A stretch of 19,897 nucleotides of DNA from Betaproteobacteria bacterium (lineage in GTDB: Bacteria > Pseudomonadota > Gammaproteobacteria > Burkholderiales > Thiobacillaceae), in the NCBI GenBank assembly GCA_016873905.1, contig VGVU01000013.1, forward strand, positions 1 through 19,897, written 5' to 3'. Below, in pieces: positions 14,392 to 19,897 of the stretch (positions are counted from its first letter, which is position 1; each line of letters opens with the position of its first letter). The notes below the pieces were generated by a model, which was not told the DNA's origin, ran no database searches, and was given only the letters and a program-made list of their open reading frames with translations. The translations under genes and the position numbers were made by a program.

Positions 14392-14546
14392 GGTTTTTGC
14401 GGAGGATCGTCATCATCCATCAAGATGCGGTGTGCCGGGCCTTCCATGTCCTCAAACTGCCCTGTCCTGACCGCCCACAAAAAGATTGCCGCGATGATCG
14501 CAACAATGGCGAGGCTGATCGGGATCAGAAGATAAAGGATACTCAT
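14388..14546 (-). CDS. ccoS: cbb3 oxidase maturation protein CcoS
   Basis: 52 residues: one membrane helix (MSILYLLIPISLAIVAIIAA), then FLWAVRTGQFEDMEGPAHRI and an Asp-rich tail. The WAVRTGQFEDMEGPAHRIL pattern is diagnostic of CcoS, needed to load cofactors into cbb3 oxidase. It lies 30 bases after ccoI and its TGA overlaps the ATG of the fnr-like gene, so the two are translationally coupled. The ribosome site is weak. Confidence 0.94.
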   Translation of the reverse strand: MSILYLLIPISLAIVAIIAAIFLWAVRTGQFEDMEGPAHRILMDDDDPPQKP

Positions 14547-14552
14547 GTCTTC

Positions 14553-14580
14553 ATTCTACAAGCAAATTGATAATTGTCAT
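14553..14580 (-). promoter_or_regulatory. Probable promoter inside the ccoI-ccoS gap
   Basis: On the minus strand ATGACA (14580-14575) and TAGAAT (14558-14553) are separated by 16 bases, each one mismatch from consensus. The predicted start falls near 14546, at the ccoS ATG. The element ATGAC-AATT-ATCAA (14580-14567) overlaps its -35 and resembles a degenerate FNR site with one good half, suggesting autorepression. No experiment is implied. Confidence 0.4.
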
Positions 14581-17075
14581 GCGCTTTCGTGGCGGGGCTG
14601 CATCTGGGCCGGTGTGGGGGGCTGAGGCGTCGGGTGCTGATGCGTCGGGTGATTGGCCAGACGCAAGGCGTTGAGCACCACCAGCAGGGAGGAGGCCGAC
14701 ATCCCAATCCCCGCCATCCAGGGGGTGACAAGACCCATGGCGGCCGCCGGCAGGGCAAGGGCGTTATAGAGCACGGACCAGGCCAGGTTCTGCCGAATGA
14801 TGCGCCGGGTTTTGCGGGCAATGCGCACGCCATCGGCCAGTCGCAACAGTTCTGATGACAACAGGATCATGTCGGCGGCGGCCTGAGCGGCCTCGGCGCC
14901 CTGATCGACGGCAATCGAGACCTGCGCCTGGGCCAGCACCGGCGCATCGTTGACCCCATCGCCGGTCATGGCGACGACCGCACCGGCGGCTTGCAGGTCG
15001 CGCACGGCCTTGAGCTTGTCCTGAGGGTGCATGCCGCCGCGCGCATCGGCGATGCCGAGTTGACGCGCCAGAGCGGCCACATTCTCGGGCCGGTCGCCGG
15101 AGTACAGGTGCAGCCGAACGCCGAGGCCCTTGAGTTGCGCGACCAGTTCGGCACAGTGTGGCCGCAAGCCATCGCCAAGGCTGAACCAGGCGAGTACGCC
15201 CTGAGCATCGGCGAGGGCGATCAGGGTCAGCCCCTCGGGGAGGCTAAAGGTCTCGCCAGGTGCCGCGAATTCCGGTGCGCCCAGGCGATAGCGCTGGCCA
15301 TCAATCTCGCCCTCAACCCCGAGGCCGGGGTGATAGGCCAGATGTTGCACATGGGGTAATGCGTCTGAATCCCGGCCCTCCAGGGCGGCCTCGCGCAGGG
15401 CGGCGGCGATCGGATGCGTGGCCCCCTGTTCAAGGGCAGCGGCCAGTTGCAGGGCCTGGTCCTTGTCACCGCGCAGGATGCGGACCTCGCGCAGGCGGAA
15501 CAGGCCATCGGTGAGGGTGCCGGTCTTGTCGAACACAAAGTCGGTGGCCTGGGCCAGGACCTCAAGGGCGTGACCGCGTGTTGACAACAGGCCGATGCGG
15601 GTCAGCCGGCCCAGGGCCGCCGTGAGGCTGACCGGGGTCGCCAGACCGAGCGCGCACGGGCAGGAGACGACCAGGACCGAGACGGTGATCCAGAAGGCGC
15701 GCGTCGGATCGACCACGGCCCAGTAAGTGGCGATGCCGGCGGCAACGACGAGGAGGGCGAGGACGAAATGGCTGGCGATGCGGTCGGCGGTCTGCGCCAG
15801 TTGCGGTTTTTCGGCCAGGGCGCGATCGAGTAGCCGGACGATGCTCGATACCACCGTGTCCTGGCCGGTGCGTTCGACACGGCAGATCAGCGGACTGCCG
15901 AGATTGTGGCTGCCCCCGATGACCTCGCTGCCGGGGTGTTTGGGGATGGGCCGCGATTCGCCGGTCAGGAGCGATTCATCGACGCTGGAATGGCCTTCGA
16001 CCACGCGCGCATCGGACGGGAAGGTCGCGCCGGTTGCCACGAGGACAAAATCGCCGGGTGACAGACGCACCGCGCCGATGGCCTCCTCGGTGCGTGCGGC
16101 CGGGTAATCGGGCAGACGCACCGCGGCCGCCGGGATCAACTTGACCAGGGTCTCGGCGGCCTCGGCCGAGCGTTTGCGCGCGTTCATCTCCAGGAAGCGG
16201 CCGGTGAGAAGGAAGAACACAAACATCACCACCGAGTCGTAATAGACATCCTGGGAGCCGGTGAAACTGCCATAGACGCTGGCCGCAAAGGCCGCCCCAA
16301 TCCCCAGCGCGACCGGCACATCCATGCCGGCCCGGTAGAGGCGGAGATCACGCCAGGCCCCCTGGAAGAAGGGCCAAGCCGAATAGAAAACCACGGGCAG
16401 GGTCAGCAGCAGGCTGGCAAAGCGCATCAGGGCCTCGATGTCGCGCGGCATGCTGCCGTCGTCGCCGGCGATATAGGTCGGCAAGGCGTACATCATCACC
16501 TGCATCATCCCCAGCCCGGCGATGGCTAGGCGGCGGATGGCGGCATTCCGCTCCTTGCGGAACAGTTCTTCCTGGCGGCCCGTGTCAAACGGGTAGGCGT
16601 GGTAGCCAATGTCGCGAATCGATTCGAGGATCTGCGACAGCTTGATGCGCGTGTTGTCCCAGCGCACCCGGGCACGGCGGGTGGAGAAATTGATGTCGGC
16701 CGAGACGACGCCGGGCAACTGGCGCAGGTGGCGTTCGTTGAGCCAGACACAGGCCGCACAGACGATGCCCTCGAGGATCAGGCTGGCGTCCTTGATGGCG
16801 CCATCATTCTTGACGAAACCCTCCTGAACCTCGGGCAGGTCGTAGAGGGCGAGGGCCTTGAGCGCGTCCAGCGCGGCCTCCGGCGTTTTGGGCAGATCGG
16901 TGCGCAGCCGGTAATAGTCGGCGTTGCCCGAGTCGATAATGGTCTGGGCGACGGCCTGACAGCCGCGACAGCAGGCGGACTGAGTCGCCTCTCCGCTGCG
17001 GATGGGGTAATCGGATCCTTCGGGGATGGCCTCCCCACAGTGATAACAGGGCTGGCCGGCAGCGGATTCTGGCAT
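14577..17075 (-). CDS. ccoI: Copper-exporting P1B-type ATPase for cbb3 oxidase assembly
   Basis: 832 residues from the ATG at 17075 (AAAGGAG upstream); an earlier in-frame codon at 17186 is rejected because it crosses into the divergent promoter. CcoI (FixI) delivers copper across the membrane. The N-terminus has a Cys-rich domain (C10, C13, C35, C36, C39), then a heavy-metal domain with C106-A-A-C109. Known P-type motifs follow: TGES (371-374), the copper-binding CPC (C472-P-C474), phosphorylation D516 in DKTGT, HP, and TGDGVNDAP. The tail is His/Pro-rich (NHPTHQHPTPQPPTP). The gene heads the ccoI-ccoS-fnr stretch. Confidence 0.95.
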   Translation of the reverse strand: MPESAAGQPCYHCGEAIPEGSDYPIRSGEATQSACCRGCQAVAQTIIDSGNADYYRLRTDLPKTPEAALDALKALALYDLPEVQEGFVKNDGAIKDASLILEGIVCAACVWLNERHLRQLPGVVSADINFSTRRARVRWDNTRIKLSQILESIRDIGYHAYPFDTGRQEELFRKERNAAIRRLAIAGLGMMQVMMYALPTYIAGDDGSMPRDIEALMRFASLLLTLPVVFYSAWPFFQGAWRDLRLYRAGMDVPVALGIGAAFAASVYGSFTGSQDVYYDSVVMFVFFLLTGRFLEMNARKRSAEAAETLVKLIPAAAVRLPDYPAARTEEAIGAVRLSPGDFVLVATGATFPSDARVVEGHSSVDESLLTGESRPIPKHPGSEVIGGSHNLGSPLICRVERTGQDTVVSSIVRLLDRALAEKPQLAQTADRIASHFVLALLVVAAGIATYWAVVDPTRAFWITVSVLVVSCPCALGLATPVSLTAALGRLTRIGLLSTRGHALEVLAQATDFVFDKTGTLTDGLFRLREVRILRGDKDQALQLAAALEQGATHPIAAALREAALEGRDSDALPHVQHLAYHPGLGVEGEIDGQRYRLGAPEFAAPGETFSLPEGLTLIALADAQGVLAWFSLGDGLRPHCAELVAQLKGLGVRLHLYSGDRPENVAALARQLGIADARGGMHPQDKLKAVRDLQAAGAVVAMTGDGVNDAPVLAQAQVSIAVDQGAEAAQAAADMILLSSELLRLADGVRIARKTRRIIRQNLAWSVLYNALALPAAAMGLVTPWMAGIGMSASSLLVVLNALRLANHPTHQHPTPQPPTPAQMQPRHESA

Positions 17076-17098
17076 GCGTCTCCTTTGTGAACGGCGCG

Positions 17099-17104
17099 AT
17101 TCTA
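17099..17104 (-). promoter_or_regulatory. Probable -10 of ccoI
   Basis: TAGAAT on the minus strand lies 23 bases before the ccoI ATG, predicting a very short leader that includes the AAAGGAG. The same hexamer is used in the ccoN and ccoS promoters. A TTGAAT 19 bases upstream is a poor -35. Confidence 0.4.
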
Positions 17105-17161
17105 ACAGGGAGCGCAAGTGCAAATTCAAGGTGCGATTCACCGGCATCCTGAGCGGGCCGA

Positions 17162-17167
17162 TATAAA
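17162..17167 (+). promoter_or_regulatory. Possible -10 of aat, giving a near-leaderless transcript
   Basis: TATAAA ends nine bases before the aat ATG, predicting transcription start about three bases before the ATG. A TTCACC 19 bases upstream is a weak -35. No ribosome site is visible before the ATG. Confidence 0.35.
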
Positions 17168-17176
17168 CTCTGCCCC

Positions 17177-17881
17177 ATGCTCCCATGGCTTGATCCCGAC
17201 ACCCCGTTCCCGCCCGTCGAACAGGCGCGCAAAGACCCGGACGGCCTGTTGGCGGCTGGTGCGGACCTGTCGGTCGAACGCCTGCTGGCGGCCTACCGGC
17301 AGGGGATATTCCCGTGGTTTTCAGCCGGCCAACCCATTTTGTGGTGGTCGCCGGATCCGCGTATGGTCTTGCCGACGGCGGGCTTCAGGCGGCACCGCTC
17401 ATTGCGGCAGCGGCTGGCGCGGGGTGGATTCGATTTTCGTCTTGATACGGCCTTTGTCGAGGTGCTGCGTGCGTGCGCCGCCCCGCGGGCGACGCAGCCG
17501 GGGACCTGGATCGTGCCCGAGATGCAGGCCGCCTATCAGCGCCTGCATGCGGCGGGCCATGCCCATTCGGCCGAGGTGTGGATCGACGGACAACTGGCGG
17601 GTGGCCTGTACGGGGTCGCCATCGGCGCCATGTTTTATGGCGAGTCCATGTTCAGTCGCCACACCGATGCCTCGAAAATGGCACTGGCCCTGTTATGCGT
17701 CGGGCTTGCGCAGCAGGGCTGCAGGCTGATTGATTGTCAGATGCAGACCCCGCATCTGGCCTCGCTTGGGGCGTATCCCATCGCCCGTCCTGATTTTCTG
17801 CGCGAGGTGGAACGGGCGGTCATGCAACCGGCGATGAACTGGAATTGGGAGGCCGAGGCGATGCGTGATGTCCTCCGTTGA
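17177..17881 (+). CDS. aat: Leucyl/phenylalanyl-tRNA-protein transferase
   Basis: 234 residues, normal size. Aat transfers Leu or Phe from tRNA to proteins with N-terminal Arg or Lys, marking them for ClpS/ClpAP. Motifs shared with E. coli Aat are GIFPWF, ILWWSPDPR, the GGLYGVAIG and GESMFSRHTDASK stretches, and LIDCQMQTPHLASLGA. The start matches the family's N-terminal length but has no Shine-Dalgarno and may be near-leaderless. The stop codon overlaps bpt by 14 bases, indicating coupling. It is divergent from ccoI. Confidence 0.96.
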   Translation: MLPWLDPDTPFPPVEQARKDPDGLLAAGADLSVERLLAAYRQGIFPWFSAGQPILWWSPDPRMVLPTAGFRRHRSLRQRLARGGFDFRLDTAFVEVLRACAAPRATQPGTWIVPEMQAAYQRLHAAGHAHSAEVWIDGQLAGGLYGVAIGAMFYGESMFSRHTDASKMALALLCVGLAQQGCRLIDCQMQTPHLASLGAYPIARPDFLREVERAVMQPAMNWNWEAEAMRDVLR

Positions 17882-18578
17882 AGCGCCGCCGGTGGCCTTC
17901 TATCTCACTTCGCCCTATCCCTGCAGTTACCTGCCGGGACAGCAGGCCCGCTCGCAAGTTCTGGTTCCGGGGCCGGTTCCGCTCGGGCCGGCCTACGATG
18001 TGCTCATTTGCCACGGCTTCCGGCGGAGCGGCGATCATGTCTATCGTCCGCGTTGCGAGGCGTGTCGGGCCTGTGTTCCCGTGCGGCTGCCGGTCGCCGC
18101 GTTTCAACCCGACCGCAGCCAGCGCCGTTGCCGGCAGCGCAATGCTGATCTGGAGATGCGGGTGCTCGAGCCCCGTTTCGTCGCCGAGCACTATGCTCTT
18201 TATCGCCGCTACCAGTCGGCGCGCCACGGGGGCTCCGACATGGATCTGGATGACCGCGATGCCTACCGAGCCTTCATCGTGGCGACGCCGGTGCGTTCCC
18301 GATTGCTGGAATGGCGGCTGGCGGGGGAGGTGGTCGCCGTGGCCCTGATCGACCTCGTTGCGGACGGGCTTTCAGCGGTGTACACCTTTTACAGCCCCGA
18401 TCACCCGCAGCGCAGCCTGGGGACCCTGGCTGTGCTCGAGCAGATTGCCTGGGCGCGAGAACAGGGCTTGCCCTGGCTTTACCTGGGTTTCTGGATTGCC
18501 GAGAGCCCAAAGATGGCCTACAAGTCGCGTTTTCGGCCGTTGGAGGCCTGCCGTGACGGGGGCTGGATCAGGCTATAG
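17868..18578 (+). CDS. bpt: Aspartate/glutamate leucyltransferase
   Basis: 236 residues. Bpt adds Leu to proteins with N-terminal Asp or Glu, completing the bacterial N-degron pathway with aat. The family's N-terminal PYPCSYLPGQQARSQ and GFRRSGDHVYRPRC are present, with Cys at 19, 63, 66 and 69, and the C-terminal part carries YYTF-like VYTFYSPDHPQRSLG, LGFWI and YKSRFRP. I chose the ATG at 17868, which is nine bases after GAGG; a GTG three bases earlier is equally in frame. It overlaps aat by 14 bases. Confidence 0.95.
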   Translation: MSSVEAPPVAFYLTSPYPCSYLPGQQARSQVLVPGPVPLGPAYDVLICHGFRRSGDHVYRPRCEACRACVPVRLPVAAFQPDRSQRRCRQRNADLEMRVLEPRFVAEHYALYRRYQSARHGGSDMDLDDRDAYRAFIVATPVRSRLLEWRLAGEVVAVALIDLVADGLSAVYTFYSPDHPQRSLGTLAVLEQIAWAREQGLPWLYLGFWIAESPKMAYKSRFRPLEACRDGGWIRL

Positions 18579-18605
18579 AATCGCGGCCATTCGAGGAGAT
18601 TTTTC

Positions 18606-19400
18606 ATGCGCCAATACCACGACCTACTCAAACATGTCCTTGCCCACGGTGCGAAGAAGGAAGACCGCACCGGCACCGGCACGCTGTCGGTGTTTGGCTA
18701 CCAGATGCGTTTTGACCTGGCGGACAGCTTTCCGCTGCTGACCACCAAGAAGGTGCATCTGAAATCCATCATCCACGAGTTGCTGTGGTTCTTGCAGGGC
18801 AGCACCAATATTGCTTACCTCAAGGAACAGGGCGTCTCGATCTGGGACGAGTGGGCCGATGCCGAGGGGAATCTGGGGCCGATTTATGGCTACCAGTGGC
18901 GCAACTGGCCGGCCCCGGATGGCCGCCACATCGACCAGATCGCCGAGGTGTTGCACACCCTCAAGACCAATCCGGACTCGCGCCGCATCATCGTCTCGGC
19001 CTGGAATGTGGGCCAGATCAGCCAGATGAAGCTGCCACCCTGCCACGCCTTTTTTCAGTTTTATGTGGCGGACGGCAAATTGTCCTGCCAGCTCTATCAG
19101 CGTAGCGCCGACATCTTTCTGGGCGTGCCCTTCAATATTGCCAGCTATGCGTTACTGACCCTGATGATGGCCCAGGTGACGGGCCTGAAGCCGGGCGAAT
19201 TTGTGCACACGCTGGGCGATGCGCACATCTATCTGAATCACCTAGAGCAGGTCAACCTGCAGTTGTCGCGGGACTGCAAGGCCCTGCCGACGATGCGCCT
19301 CAACCCGGAGGTGACCGACCTGTTCGCGTTCAAGTTTGAGGATTTTACCCTGACCGGCTACGACCCGCATCCGGGGATCAAGGCGCCGGTGGCGGTATGA
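18606..19400 (+). CDS. thyA: Thymidylate synthase
   Basis: 264 residues, the same length as E. coli ThyA. It methylates dUMP to dTMP with methylene-tetrahydrofolate. The catalytic Cys is C146 in LPPCHAFFQFYV, and R126 and R127 (DSRRIIVSAWN) bind phosphate. The RSADIFLGVPFNIASYALL block and the C-terminal Val are intact. GAGGAG lies seven bases before the ATG. It is 27 bases after bpt, on the same strand and probably the same transcript, though the folate partner folA is not in view. Confidence 0.98.
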   Translation: MRQYHDLLKHVLAHGAKKEDRTGTGTLSVFGYQMRFDLADSFPLLTTKKVHLKSIIHELLWFLQGSTNIAYLKEQGVSIWDEWADAEGNLGPIYGYQWRNWPAPDGRHIDQIAEVLHTLKTNPDSRRIIVSAWNVGQISQMKLPPCHAFFQFYVADGKLSCQLYQRSADIFLGVPFNIASYALLTLMMAQVTGLKPGEFVHTLGDAHIYLNHLEQVNLQLSRDCKALPTMRLNPEVTDLFAFKFEDFTLTGYDPHPGIKAPVAV

Positions 19401-19605
19401 GACCCTTCCATGGGACTTCAAACAAAGCCTTTACGCTGTCGGGTAACTGTGTCACATTGCCCCTGCACGATGACTTCAGGAACGCGGAAACCCGTTGCCA
19501 GGTGATCTGATCCCCTGCCATGACCGTGGCAGCTTATTGTTGAATGTGCCTTGGCCCCCGGCCTTGATCATTTGACGCCATTATTGAGAACGAAGGAGAT
19601 ACACG
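19401..19605 (+). other. Intergenic region before the Met-rich gene
   Basis: 205 bases without a convincing gene. A small stem CTGCCA/TGGCAG (19515-19532) has no proper T run and is a doubtful terminator for thyA. I see no confident promoter for the next gene; TTGATCAT at 19564 has one FNR-like half-site only. Confidence 0.5.
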
Positions 19606-19897
19606 ATGATGAAGAAACTCGTATTGGCTGCCGCCCTGGTGTGTAGCAGCGGCGCTCAGGCTGACGCAAACTCGGACATGATGGCCATGATGGGTTCCAT
19701 GATGGGCCCGATGATGCCGATGATGGGCCCGATGATGCCCATGATCGCTCCGATGATGCCCATGATGGCTCCGATGGCGCCGATGATGGGCCCGATGATG
19801 CCCATGATGCAGCCGATGCTGCCGGCCATGAATTCCATGACCCCCATGATGGCGCCGATGACGGCCCCCATGGGCTCCATGATGCAGCCGATGGCCC
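19606..19897 (+). CDS. Secreted Met/Pro-repeat protein (3' end missing)
   Basis: The frame is open to the window edge (97 codons). GGAG lies seven bases before the first of two ATGs. The signal peptide is MMKKLVLAAALVCSSGAQA, with cleavage expected after Ala19. From residue 25 on, 34 of 73 residues are Met and 16 are Pro, in units such as MMGP and MMAP. That part contains no charged, aromatic, Cys or His residue. The product is periplasmic or further out. Function is unknown: Met-rich segments bind Cu(I) or absorb oxidants in other proteins. The left-edge OmpA-family gene also has Met/Pro motifs, so this could be the start of a similar protein. Confidence 0.75.
   Translation, partial: MMKKLVLAAALVCSSGAQADANSDMMAMMGSMMGPMMPMMGPMMPMIAPMMPMMAPMAPMMGPMMPMMQPMLPAMNSMTPMMAPMTAPMGSMMQPMA

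Noticed and set aside
19564..19578. FNR-like TTGATCATTTGACG before the Met-rich gene
   Set aside because: Only one half-site fits TTGAT-N4-ATCAA and no promoter is positioned to use it.
19656..19880. Minus-strand frame of Ile/Gly/Met repeats at the right edge
   Set aside because: Complement of the Met/Pro repeat; the plus-strand gene has a ribosome site and signal peptide.
1..19897. Search for tRNA, rRNA, insertion sequences or phage genes
   Set aside because: No cloverleaf, ribosomal RNA-like tract, transposase or terminal inverted repeats were recognised by eye.

Overview
The window reads as the chromosome of a GC-rich, sulfur-oxidising, microaerobically respiring proteobacterium, probably beta- or gammaproteobacterial. 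The basis is gene content: a dissimilatory sulfur block (sat, aprB, aprA), a full cbb3 oxidase locus with its maturation genes and an FNR-type regulator, and the proteobacterial N-degron pair aat-bpt. I cannot name a genus from sequence alone.

Layout. (1) Bases 1-1190: 3' part of an OmpA-family cell-wall-binding protein with a very long Ala/Pro/Val repeat linker, closed by a clear terminator. (2) 1189-2617, minus strand: a tight three-gene operon of a YkgJ-type Cys-cluster protein, a small frameshifted gene, and an 82-residue hypothetical protein. (3) 2738-6675, minus strand: sat-aprB-aprA with a strong terminator. Run in the oxidative direction, AprBA makes APS from sulfite and AMP, and Sat turns APS and pyrophosphate into sulfate and ATP. 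Neither aprM nor qmoABC lies here, so the electron link to the quinone pool must be encoded elsewhere. (4) 7003-8245, plus strand: a lipoprotein of unknown function and a SixA-type phosphohistidine phosphatase. (5) 8261-17075, minus strand: ccoI, ccoS, an fnr-like gene, an FNR-type operator, then ccoN, ccoO, ccoQ, ccoP, ccoG, a short FixH-like gene and a DUF3149-like gene. This block supplies the oxygen-reducing end of the chain that sulfur oxidation feeds. (6) 17177-19400, plus strand: aat, bpt, thyA. (7) 19606 to the end: a secreted protein almost half methionine, running off the window.

The points most worth following are: a frameshifted small gene whose repair by one base in a four-G run fits perfectly into the YkgJ operon; an FNR homologue with rearranged iron-sulfur cysteines and a changed recognition helix, next to an operator that departs from consensus at the matching outer position; an operator palindrome that may also terminate fnr transcription; an array of perfect palindromes before sat and aprB; and two low-complexity envelope proteins (Met/Pro and Ala/Pro repeats) at the two edges. 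Most of the cbb3, sulfur and housekeeping content is otherwise conventional.
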